Positions 48,620 to 60,434 of a DNA stretch of 64,000 bases are shown here, piece by piece (positions within the stretch are counted from its first letter, which is position 1; each line of letters starts with the position of its first letter). This DNA is from Trichoplax sp. H2 (Eukaryota > Placozoa > Uniplacotomia > Trichoplacea), in contig NOWV01000016.1 in the NCBI GenBank assembly GCA_003344405.1, forward strand, positions 620,001-684,000, written 5' to 3'. The notes under the pieces were generated by a model. The model was not told where the DNA came from, ran no database searches, and saw only the letters and a program-made list of their open reading frames with translations. The position numbers and the translations under genes were made by a program.

Positions 48620-51600
48620 TTATCTTTGGTGCAATATTGAAGAAAATTGAAGAATTTGCTCTTCATTAGTGTCTAAGTTTCGCAATAATTGGTTATAATT
48701 TTCTTGTCGTGATTTCAAGTGAGCACCAATGATAGAATTCTTAAAAGACAATCTATAAGTAGAAATTGCGAACAAAACTCAGAAAGTCATTTTTTATTAT
48801 TTAACTTTTCCTATTACTTAAGAATTCCTCTTTCGTAATAAATGGGTTCAGATCTTACATCCATATATGTAATACCGTCACCTGTAGGTAATTGAATTAC
48901 TATGTCATTTAGTTGTCTATTAGATTTCTTATACTCACATTGTTATAAGAATAACGGCTAGTAACTTCCATTGTTTATGATTTAATGAAATGTTATCCCT
49001 TGATAGCCTAAAAAAATGATTCAATAAAACGTAGCTTTTAAGATTTTACAGTACGAGATCAATAATCTTCAGTAATACGATTGCTATTTAAAATATTGCA
49101 TTGAAAATATATTTCGTCGGCGTTGTCATGATTATAAGAAGTTTTAACTTTATGCTGTAAGCGAGTTTAGGGTTATTCTAACTTGAAATATGCTAATCTC
49201 GAGATTTACAATAAATAAATATTTCACGGCAATAATTCTATTACAATTAAGGCCTATTGTAGAAAATATACGTTTGTTTATTAAATGACGAGATGCAGCG
49301 TCCCCTAAACACTAACAATATAAAACGCGATAGTAGACTTTATTTTAAAGCATACCACGTACCTGAAAGTACGAATCAGATCAGTCATATCTTGTCGAAT
49401 ATCACAATAGATGAGATTAAGGGAAGATAGCGGTTCCCGTAACCTATCATGAAAATTAATGATGCGTTATAGTCAACGAACAGCCGTCAATATCGATGAT
49501 GCATGTGTCATAGTCGTATTTAATTGAAACTGAATGAGCATGAATTACTACATACACATGCTTTCTCTACTCATTTGCTCTAACGGCATTATCTTGCAAA
49601 TAAATGCAATTGTCAAATAAATTGTGGAAAAATAGCTTTTTAAAGTACTTGATAACTAAAATAGAAACGACGTTTTGCGATACACCTAACTACAATAAAT
49701 AGCTCTGCAGTGCTCTAAATATATTATCGTTATCCTGTATTACAAATTGTCAATGCTAATGCTGCTAATAATTATATACTAAGGTCACATGAAATATAGG
49801 GAGATTTTACAAAACTATAGGAAAAGAATAACACTAGTAAAAGTTTAAATAGTACTGTACTCATATAATATAATAACAAGCGCAGGAACTATACACAATT
49901 TTAAGTCTCTTTTGTAAGCTATCTAAGATCGCCTGTCTAATGTCATGAGAATCCAATTCTAATGACAATATGAAGCATCTAAATAGATTTATTGAATCTA
50001 TTACATACCCTTTTTTTATACGATCTAATATAATATTCCGACGTAAAGATGCCTGATAGTTACTTGAATGCAGAGGTAGATAGACGTCAGTTTCCTGTAA
50101 AAGTTTTAAAATTAAACTTTAATTTCATAAATTATTTCATAAGATTAACACATCAGCTATACCTGTCTTTCCGGTTCAGCCAGGTTCTCTTTGGAGATAG
50201 ATCTGTCATGACTCCCATTCTTCGATAATTCAGGTCTACAATCTCGCGTATCATCTATTTTCCAAGAATCCTTTGCTATATGTACAGTGGTTTCAGTTTT
50301 AGAATCACAATTAGGATTATTTAAATCTGCGGGCATTAAGAAATTTTTTGTTTCAGTCGTGCTCCATTCCTGTAAAACATGTATTATTTTTGCATACGGA
50401 TCAGTTTTTTGTGGAACAACAACAGTAGGTTGCATAACTGGGAGAGTGCGACATGGGTCAAAGGTATTTTTTAATTTACTATTAGAATGAAAAGATTGAT
50501 ATTGATGATTGAATGCATGATCGACATCAACACTGGGAATATCGTCTGCGAATAAATCTTCTTTCAATTTAGTTTCTTTGATGTTAACAATCGGACTGAT
50601 ATTCTTCGACGACGAATAAGGTGACGGTGAATCATGATGCATTAACAGAGTTGCATCTAATTCGCGTTTATTGTCGGTCTGTGTTAGCTTTATTTTAGAT
50701 CTTTCAAAGTCTTCCTTTATGGAGGTTGATTCCTTTATTTTATTATTGGATTGGCGTGATAATTTATATGAATTATGACTACCCAAATCGGGTTTAGCTT
50801 CATCGTTTATTTTAAGAAGGTCGACATTGTTGGTAATCAATGTTATTTCATGATCATCTGCTGGTAGTTTGGCACTGTAAATTAAATCATATCAACCTTG
50901 AATGACGCATGGTTTTGATAGATTGTGACAATGTATCTTAGATTTATCAAATTTACACAGTTGCAATTACAATAGGTTACCTTGATTGTTCGTCAGAAGA
51001 TAAATGCTGCAGCAAAACTATCTTGTTCTTACTAAGAGATCAAATAATAAAATACAGCAATATCATATACTGTAATAATAATAACTGTAAAGTACCATTT
51101 ACAGATTTGCTAATATAAATGATAAATGGCAGTAAATCTGCATTTTCAGTCTCATCAGCAGATAAACGGTGAAATTATTAATTATACGGTTTCAAATAAT
51201 TTCGAGTTAATGGTCAGCCTGTGTAGAATGAAACTAATACAGTGGATATTGATGCACGATAGCAACTTTTCATGTAATACGTACAAGCAGGTGGGCATAA
51301 TCATTAAAGCTAGCCCTTGTTGTAATACTTACATTTCGTGGCGCCCCCATAATGGCTCTGTCGATAACTGTTTAGCAAAGAAATTGGAAGCTTTGCAGCA
51401 GAAATTGCTACAAAACCTCTAGATTTACACAGAAAGAAAAAATGTGTTTAAAATCTGCTACTTTAATCAACGTAGTTATATTAAGTTGTTTTCAACTTAA
51501 ATTAATAATAATTTTGTTAAGTGATTGATTCTAATTCTTAAATTAGTAGACTGAAAATAATTTACCCTTTTCTTTTCCATGTCGTATACCTTATTGCGAG

Positions 51601-52809
51601 CAGTATCAATGTGATATTTTTGACGAGTAACCTTATGACAAGCATCAAATTAATAATGACAAAATATTTTCGATTTAAACTATACGTAGATAAGCTGTAA
51701 AATTTTTTGCTACACGGCAAGTTATAATCATAAGGTAATTACATTTTGTAACTGATTTTCACAAATTGGATAACCACATTTTCGGATTATAAAACGTTCT
51801 TCGATTGCATCATCATAGTAGCTTGGATCAATAAATTTCGCCTAGAGTAAATGATCATTGATGTAGGTAGTATTATTTATATTCCGATGAACGATAACGG
51901 GTAGACAGTAGTACTTGATTTCACAGAATTGTGTTATTACAACCTTGTCAGTCGCAAGTTCTAATTATGAATTTAGAAGTAGATCAATAAATTGAAATAT
52001 CTTACACAGTTGAGTAAGAATTCTTGGCTGACAGTATCTAATAACTGCTCAACAATATTCATTGCTTTTCTCTGGTGATGTCCTGAGGGATGACCAATCT
52101 TAATTTCCCTTGGTTTAAGAAATCATTTGAAAGATCAATTAGCAATTATGAAGTCTATCAATGGTCATTTTTTGTTGTTGTATAGTACTACTTGTGTTAG
52201 AATTTTTGAAATGGATTGATGCTCTCGATAGGCATACCCATATTAGTAGATACAACCAGACTAAGTTGATTACACTATCTCATTTAACTCCATTCTAGGC
52301 TAAATTGGATGGAATGAATGCTATACTATGGACTAGTAGATTACCTCGACGTTGTCTATGATGGCAAAACTGTCGCAAGGAATGGTGCAACAGCAGCCCT
52401 CTACAGCACAGTACTATCATTCTGGAACTAGGGTATCAATTGGTGTGAGAAGTTATTACATCACTAGAGTATGATTCCATTCTCCAAGAATATTCTTCTA
52501 CTTAGTTAGAATGTACTTAATTTTGAATCTACTAAATATGCAATAAAATATTGAATCTTATAGCCAACCAACTCGACAAGTTGTGAAGCAATCTTGTGCA
52601 GTGAGAATGAATGAATTGGGAAATTGGCTCAGTTTGCATACCTCGTTTTACCTTGAGATTCATCTTTATTAGGCGATTTATCGAGTTCTATACCTAAATC
52701 ATAGATAACAATAATATGAGTTCTACTATTCTAAGGTTACTTTCTGAATTACCTATAAAGAAAATCCATGCTAACCATGGATTTGCTGAGGATTCCCAAG
52801 GTCGTCCAT
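48620..52809 (-). CDS. RPAP2: RNA polymerase II-associated protein 2 (Rtr1-type CTD phosphatase)
   Basis: RPAP2/Rtr1 acts on Ser5-phosphorylated RNA polymerase II CTD and helps import the polymerase. Exons in order: 52809-52776, 52693-52652, 52082-52006, 51841-51743, 51631-51566, 51418-51333, 51031-50981, 50874-50163, 50094-50009, 49978-49897, about 49443-49363, 48916-48828 and 48752-48620. All junctions agree in phase except 49897 to 49443, where a short exon is probably missing. The zinc-binding Rtr1 module is clear: MNIVEQLLDTVSQEFLLNC, YYDDAIEERFIIRKCGYPIC, QKYHIDTARNKVYD and FCSNFCCKASNFFAKQL, giving the C-x3-C and CGYPxC ligand pairs. A 712-nt exon encodes a long disordered linker. The C-terminal third is more diverged. 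The start MDDLGNPQQIHG is inferred from phase. Length is about 545-550 residues (human 612). Confidence 0.88.
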
Positions 52810-52896
52810 GTTGGTTGAGCTAGCCAAGGCAATGACAAAGCAATCGCTACAGTCTTCAGTACTGTAGCGATTGCACCCTCTCATTGTAACCTTCAC

Positions 52897-53010
52897 GTAC
52901 AGTACAGTACAGTACTGTACTGTACGATACGCTACGGTGCGATACGGTACGGTATGGTGCGGTACGGTACGGTGCGATACGGTACGGTGCGATACGGTAC
53001 GGTACCCGTG
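52897..53010. repeat. GTAC palindrome and ACGGT minisatellite
   Basis: ACAGTACAGTACAGTACTGT passes into a run of GATACGGTACGGT units. It lies 90-200 bp upstream of the RPAP2 start codon and about 950 bp upstream of the divergent RABGGTB start. A 166-codon minus-strand frame across it is repeat translation (TVSHR repeats). Confidence 0.8.
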
Positions 53011-53577
53011 GTGAGTGACACCCCACCAACTTGGCAGATCCCCAACTAACGCTATCACTCTGGTTGCCATTTCACCAAGCTTTTCGATGCAGAATGCAAA
53101 TGGCCAAGTAACATTAATGGAGGAAAGTACAGTCCTATCATAGAAAATAAACTCAATCTTCAGTCTAATTGGGTAGACCGACAAATCGACTAACCTGTAG
53201 ATCAAATAGTACCGCTGTTTTCTTGAAGATACAAGACAAAAAATTACTTTTTGCTGACGTCCATCCATCATTCATTTGGACTGCGTGCAAAGTCATTCAA
53301 AGAAAGGAAAGACCCATTTTATTAGGTATATATTTGAGTAACGTCTACTTATTTTGAGAGTATTCTTCTAGTAGAAGTGACAATATGATGTATTATTGCC
53401 ATTGATGAGCTTGTGAAAATGTCGTCATACTATTTTGCAATAATCATCGCTTATGGTCGTGTCATAAAGTCCATCATTTCAGTCATGATACGCATAGGCA
53501 TCAGCATGGACTACTACTGTAGCGAAGTAGTTCAAGGCATCAGGGTTACCGGTGCATGACTCTAATTTTGTTATGCA

Positions 53578-53610
53578 GATAGAGGTAAAAAAAGACATTT
53601 TACCTCTATC
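53578..53610. other. Perfect 13-bp hairpin in the RPAP2-RABGGTB intergenic region
   Basis: GATAGAGGTAAAA (53578-53590), a seven-base loop AAAGACA and TTTTACCTCTATC (53598-53610) form a perfect stem 350 bp upstream of the RABGGTB start. Function unknown; it could be a cruciform, an RNA hairpin in a 5' leader, or chance. Confidence 0.6.
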
Positions 53611-53959
53611 ATTTTACAATAATAACCTCAGCTTTTGATCATGTTATATAGAGTTGATGATTTTCTCTATACCAATGTTTTCCCACCCTAACCTATTTTG
53701 TTAGAATCGTTGCTTATAGTCATGTCATGAAGTGAGCCATTTTATCTACAATAATATGTCAAATGCTAATACTGAACTGAATTTATGATAATCCTTACTG
53801 AAGGGTCATGTTGATAAAGCTGATCATTTATCTGTAATGCTGGTCATAATATATAGGTGCTTCAATTTTTGGATCTCAAGGAATAGAAAGAAACCTGGTA
53901 TCGTGCCTGCATATTTGGCTTTAAATTACTATAAGAAGCACCCTACTGAATCCATTGTT

Positions 53960-56900
53960 ATGGTAAGTTAGGTCAATTGGGATTTAGTTTACTACATAGA
54001 ATTCATTAAGTTAAGACTAAATGCAGCCATCGAAGTTACACAAAGAAAACAGCCTCTACTTTCTGTCATATCCTATCGACTATTACGTACATTTCATCGT
54101 TTCCATAGTTATTTTATACGTCACTATTGGATAAGTAACTTAGTAGCGAAGCTACATATCAAGCATATCATTGATTCAGATATCAGCAATATTGACCACG
54201 GTATAATGTACAATATTCTCATTTTATTCAACTGTCCTACTCATTGTATCAATTTTAATAACCTTATTTGTCCTTTTCTACCATTTGTAAACACTCATAA
54301 TAGGGAACGCCACAGAGTGATATCGAATTACCGGTTAATTCACCTGTGCAATTGTGGAAGCTAAAACATCGAGACTATATTGTCAATTATGGCAAAAGTA
54401 AAGACGATTATGTAAGTTCTGTAAGGTGATTTCTTAACTTCAAAACAATTCTCCCTTTTCTTTTATCATGGACATGCTCATACCCTGTCAAATGACAACA
54501 ATTTACACCGCCATCACGTAATATTTTGCATGAGAAAAATAATTAATAAAAATATCTCCCTTTGTCGGGACAAACTAGATTATAATGGATGATAATTTTA
54601 AATTTGATTGATAATTTATAATAAACTAGGAATACTGTATGTCGGAATATCTTCGAATCAATGGTGTCTACTGGGGGATTACAGCTCTTTGCTTATTAGA
54701 TCAACTCGATCAATTAAATAAAACTGAAGTTATAGACTTTGTGAAATCATGCCAGCATCCATCAAGCGGATTTGGCGCTAGTCCCAATCATGATCCGCAT
54801 ATCTTATCTACTTTAAGCGCAATCCAGGTCAGCCATGAGAAAAAGTGTAGACAGTTTAATTTTATCTGTTATCCTTATTTATAGTGGCCTTTTATAGCAC
54901 CAAAGCTACGTACTGCATAGCGCACTGTACTTAGCCAAAGTGGGAATAACTTCATTAATACATTCTAAGCATCTGGCTACATGTTAGTAATATTTCACAT
55001 TGGTAATACTACCTTGCAATGAATTGATAATTATCATTACTTTGGTGGATGATTATCAAAATTGCAGGGGTGTGGATAATTTATGCACTCTAGTATAGTT
55101 TACTATTGCTACTGAGTGATTTGATCACAGCCGGTTACCAATAAATTTTTAGTAGTTCACAATCTAGTGAACAATTCGTAGTTTCATAAGACATGATGGC
55201 TAATTTTTTAAATTCTTTAAAACAACTATAAATTATAAATTAGATCTTAACAATTTATGATGCGGTCGATGAAATCGATGTAGATGGTGCCGTCAATTTT
55301 ATTCATTGTCAACAGCAGAATGATGGCTCGTTTTCTGGCGATAAATGGGGTACTGTTAATCGACCTATAATAGAATTATAACGGTGATTTAGACTTTATT
55401 GAATGACATAAAAGCGAAGCAGAAATTTACATAACAATATTATTGCATTCAGTATACCCATCGATAGGCTAGGGTAGAGTTTTGATGTATTCTCTACTAA
55501 TATAGCGAAAAAAAAAGAGATGAACTAAATGAAATTTCAACATTTTACCTTTCACATTAGGTGAGATTGACAATCGGTTCTCCTTTTGTGCTCTAGCTTG
55601 CTTATCGTTGCTTGTAAGTAATAAAAACAAAAAGAGATATCCAGATATTCTTATGTAATAATTAATGATGATATTCGAACGTTAGATTCCGTTTTACAAA
55701 GTACTTCATTACAAACGGACATTAATTCTTCCGTTAGTAGTTATTGGAGTTTAATCATCATAATTAAAGTATAGAATACAAGCTCTGTTCATTTATTGAC
55801 GTTTCTTGAACAATTTTATAAACAATAGTTTTAATTATATAGTTTAATATACTGCAGCATGCCGGCATACAATTGTCGTATAATATTGATAAGTTAAATA
55901 TTATGTATAATAGATAAGATTAATCTTTGAACTCTGTAAATGATGGGTAAAAATGTTAGTAATAGTTTTTTAATGTTTCGTAATCAATATTTATATTTTG
56001 ATCGCGTAGTTTGAAACAATTCTATTTTCTATATGGTTGGCTTATTTATATATAGGGACGTTTAGATGCTATCAATGTCGATAGTGCTATCGATTTTATC
56101 TTAAAATGTATGAATTTTGATGGAGCGTTTGGTTGTAAGCCTGGTTCGGAATCCCATTCTGCTCAAGTATGTAATACTTAATAGTATAATTTGTATCACT
56201 ATTGGATAACTCTCTATTGTTGCTAGATTACCATATAAATTCTGTTAACCACGTTAAGTAATTACGGTTTCCTTTGCAAATAATTTAATTGCAATTAATA
56301 TAAATTAACGGAAGATATTATGTTGATGCAATATTTTTATAAATGGATTGCTTACAGCACTACATTAAAATTCGTAATAAAGATTTTTGTATTAACGTTG
56401 AAAATAAATTCTTGTATTAAGTGTGTGAGCCATTTTTATCGGTAAGGTAACATGCTTATGCTAAACAATACAGAAATTGCTCGTCAATAAACTAGTAACT
56501 AATTTGATAATCGCTTTAAACCAACTTTATCAATTTAGGTCTATTGCTGTGTAGGATCACTAGCAATCACAGGACGCCTTCATCATCTAAATATTGATGC
56601 ATTAGGCTGGTGGTTAAGTGAAAGACAACTTCCTTCTGGCGGATTGAATGGTATATTGAAAAGTCGCTGTTTTAATATTTATCACAAGTATTAAAGTAAA
56701 ATTGGGATTACATGTAATTAAAATAAGAAGTTTATACGGTGTTTGATTTATCTATTATTTAATTGATTTATGTATTGCTATATAAATAGGCAGGCCTGAG
56801 AAGTTACCTGATGTATGCTATTCATGGTGGGTTTTATCATCATTGGCTATTATCGGCAAATTACATTGGATTAACAAAGTAAAAGCAATTTTATCAAGAG

Positions 56901-57224
56901 ATAATATCTTTCGTCATTGCCCAGAAAATTTATTATTGAATCATATCCTGTTGACTAAAATTAATTAATGATATTTTGCAACTATTGTTCTTATTTTTGA
57001 TTGTAAAGGAGAAATTAATTAACTTCATCTTAGCTTGCCAAGATGAAGAAACTGGAGGAATTGCAGACAAGCCTGGCGACTTAGTTGATCCATTCCACAC
57101 TTTATTCGGTATTGCTGGGTTATCATTACTTGGGGATACGACCTTAAAACAAGTTAATCCTGTCTATTGCATGCCAGAAGAAGTTATACAAAAACTTAGG
57201 TTAAAAGTCCAGATGCTAAATTAA
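53960..57224 (+). CDS. RABGGTB: Geranylgeranyl transferase type-2 subunit beta (Rab GGTase)
   Basis: Catalytic beta subunit that, with the alpha subunit and Rab escort protein, transfers geranylgeranyl groups to Rab C-terminal cysteines in the cytosol. Nine coding exons, all in phase: 53960-53962, 54304-54411, 54630-54827, 55244-55349, 55561-55613, 56056-56166, 56539-56650, 56790-56878 and 57009-57224. They total 996 nt, 331 residues, the same length as human. The first contributes only ATG, directly followed by GTAAGT; the second opens GTPQ as in the human protein. Alpha-alpha barrel repeats are seen in [37 protein letters not shown] and [18 protein letters not shown]. The zinc ligands Asp and Cys of LPDVCYSWW and His of DPFHTLFG are present. 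The end CMPEEV matches. Confidence 0.96.
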
Positions 57225-60200
57225 AATTGTAAAGTCTGTCATATATACAGTATATGTATACATATATGTTAAATGTATGAAGAGAGATGGATAAGTATAA
57301 GTATGCGTGTCCATGTTAAAGTAATAGATGGATCATTTACTAACGGATGACAAATTTTACATTTTTATTTATGTATTACACGGCAATTTTGTATAATCAA
57401 ATAACAGATCTTACTCATAGAGAAAATACGTACATCTATTTGCACTGATTTACCAATTTTGTTATGAAAAGCAAATAACGCTCGGCAATATCGATGTTAA
57501 ATAATTTAAAATCAGCCCTTTTGCTTTAGCGAAAGGGCTGCACGAAGATTATACTAATGATAATAGCAATTTTCAACTGTATCAGTAATAAAATTCAATA
57601 TTGCTAAATAGACTGGGATTGCCGCTATAATGGATTAATAGTATCATGGAAGAGATATAATAATAAGCGATTTTTCGCCTATACAACTTGAAGTTTAACT
57701 TGATATAAAAATAAATAGGATTTGTGTTTCAGATACAATACATTTGTTTAGTCTTATCATTTACTCATTAGATTGAAGCATTCTATACAATAGCTATATT
57801 ATTACATCAATAACATAAATTTTATCAACATTTTTCAAACGATCATAATTTCATTTTAATCACAAATAACAATAGTCTATAAACAATGAAAGTATAGATT
57901 AAAATTAGTGATACTGGTATCGATTCCTAATTTTGGAAGGATAATAAACTATTTTCGATAGAAACTGAAGGATGTTTTTACTCCAATTACGTTCGATCAT
58001 GCTGAAGGAATAAGAGAATTTTTTTAATACTCAACAATTACACACTTTCTAACGATACAAGTGCGCTATACTGTACTTTAGTTCGTGATTATCGCTAACT
58101 CATTTTTTCTAGGTACATTATGAAATCAAAATTGAATAAAGGGAAAGTCAATAAAGACTGTCCTATTGATTTACTTGATATATTAATTATTAATATAATG
58201 TCTTATCCAATATAAAAAGCTTTTAACATGATAAAACCTAATATGGAATTTATGAATAAGATTAAAAGCTAATTCCAACTACATCATTTACGTATTATAG
58301 CGTTGTTTTCACAATCAATCCATTTTCCGCTCATCGTGATTTCTATATACCTTGTAGAGATGTTATTTTATTTCACCTGCGCCCCCATAGGATACCGTCA
58401 AAACACCATTTATTCCATAGGATTAATATGAAAGTAATCCTTTCACATTTGAAATCGGTAGTGTAGTCTGTATTACTTCGTTAAAAAATAAAATATGAGA
58501 AAAAAATTATGTCGTTCTTTAGACAGGTTTTCAGCCTGACGGTCTGTAATTTGATTCTAATAATTATTCGATACAGTCATCTTTTAATTGTATTATTACG
58601 TATTCCTTTTATTCAAAAAATTCCAAAAGCGAAATGTCAGGTATTTGTGTCTTTCGAACTTTAATCGACTATATAATAGATAAAGAATGAGAAATATCAA
58701 AATGCTTTTTAATTACTTGTGTGAGTCTCATCCGTTTTTCTTATATGCTCTACATAAAAAAAAATGATGTATTGTATTGATTACTCGAATTGTCATTAAG
58801 ATTTGGAACAGAGATGATACAGTAGAATTATAATTAAAAAATTTTCTCTGTGAAAATACTACCAGGCTATTTAATAAGGAAGCTGAGCCTAGAGTATACA
58901 AATTATTCTAACAACGATTTTTCATAAAATTTCATTGATTTCTATTCTGTCCTTCTTTTGATATGTCATTTTAAATCTTGAATCGAGATATTGATGATGT
59001 CAAATCTCAGATTGGACTTTATCCTACCAATTCGTCAAAGTCAGTCAACGATAGTTATTTGTTGTTTGTTGTTTTCCTTGTATTTGTTCATGTTTGATGT
59101 TTTATGTTTGGTTAACTCACAAAACTATCGTTGGTTTAAATTTGTATTATAGACTTTACGTTTTCTTAAGAACTTATTTACTTCGATATTAAATAAAGGT
59201 CACATCCATTTTGGTACTTTATCGTGCAATACCCTTAACTTTTGTTCGTGTCTCTGCATAACTCAGTTGTCAATTTAAAAGGACTACCTGAAAATTCCTC
59301 TTAATCTAGTTGACTTTCCAAGTGTACGCTTCTTAATCATTTTTCATTATCCATGTACGCTATGGATACATGCTATATATATAATTTTCCCTCTCTTACT
59401 GTATCCTTCTCTTCACCGCTAAATTTATTCTATTCTCAGATATTGTCCAATGAAAATGAGCTAGTTGAATACTTTCATTGATGTCATTTCTAAATCTAAA
59501 TGACATTTATTCGGTAGATCAATGATAATAATTGACAAGTATTATATTTTTAGTATGAAGAATGTTGCATTAAAAACTAGATGATGCCTAATTGAACTTT
59601 CATTTCTTTCTATCCTATTCACCTTGCTTTTAATTTCCTTTCTGAAGCAACACTACAAGTAACATTTCTTTTTTTTTGCCGGTTGGCTCTTGCACCTCTA
59701 ATCTATTTCATACTATTATTCAAGTTATTTTTAATAAGTGAATACTTATTCATTAGGTAAAGCTAATTGATACAGTATTCCATCTAGCCGTAGATATTTA
59801 ACAATTTATTTTATTCATTTTCCGTAACTGATGCAAATTTTTTGTATGCATCATTTTTTAGTTTCGAAGTCTACTTCGAATTTGATAGATTTACTTACTT
59901 TTATAGCAAGCAGTTCATTCATTTTACTAAATTTATCTACATTATTATTTTTCACAGATCTGGATATATTCAAATATATATATACGCATATATATATATA
60001 TATTTATATCTATATATCTCTAATGGTATTCCATTTTCTTTCGCTATCTTGGAATCTCTTTCCTTAAGCTTGCTTTTAAAATTACTTGCTATCCCCTTTT
60101 CTTGGGAAAATTGACTTGAAATACCTCTCATCGTCATCCACGTGGTAGTTTTTTTTGTTACATTAGCAACGATAAAACACCACCAATTTTGAATAAGAAA

Positions 60201-60434
60201 CTCATCGTTGTAAGCATCTTGCTGGTTGTGGTGGCGGAGGTAATACTGTATCCTATTTTGAAAAAGCTTTTTGCAAATTCAGTTCTCATTTTTCCCCATT
60301 GATTACCCTTGACGTGGCTCCTTTTTAAATATCAACAGGACGTTCAAATAGAAAATAAATTTAAAAATTGTAGTCACTTGTTATTCATAACATTTTAGTC
60401 CAATTCTCTTATTTTATTTTCTATCAGACAAAAA
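57225..60434. other. Intergenic between RABGGTB and pappalysin
   Basis: 3.2 kb of AT-rich DNA with a hairpin at 57513-57540 and a TA microsatellite at 59970-60020. No splice-flanked coding segment was noticed. The pappalysin ATG lies 9 bases after an acceptor-like TTTCTATCAG at 60425, so a 5' untranslated exon may lie in this interval. Confidence 0.5.
57513..57540. other. Twelve-pair hairpin 290 bp after RABGGTB
   Basis: CAGCCCTTTTGC, loop TTTA, GCGAAAGGGCTG: twelve pairs with one G-U. It lies where the RABGGTB 3' untranslated region or the spacer after it would be. No downstream purine element like that of histone mRNAs was identified. Confidence 0.5.

Noticed and set aside
51126-51422. 98-codon plus-strand frame
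   Set aside because: It overlaps the RPAP2 exon 51418-51333 in antisense; the minus-strand translation matches the Rtr1 zinc motif.
52771-53271. 166-codon minus-strand frame
   Set aside because: The centre is repeat translation of the ACGGT minisatellite. Only its last 12 residues (MDDLGNPQQIHG) coincide with the first RPAP2 exon.
59831-60114. Two overlapping frames of 78 and 90 codons
   Set aside because: They read through a TA microsatellite (Ile-Tyr repeats).
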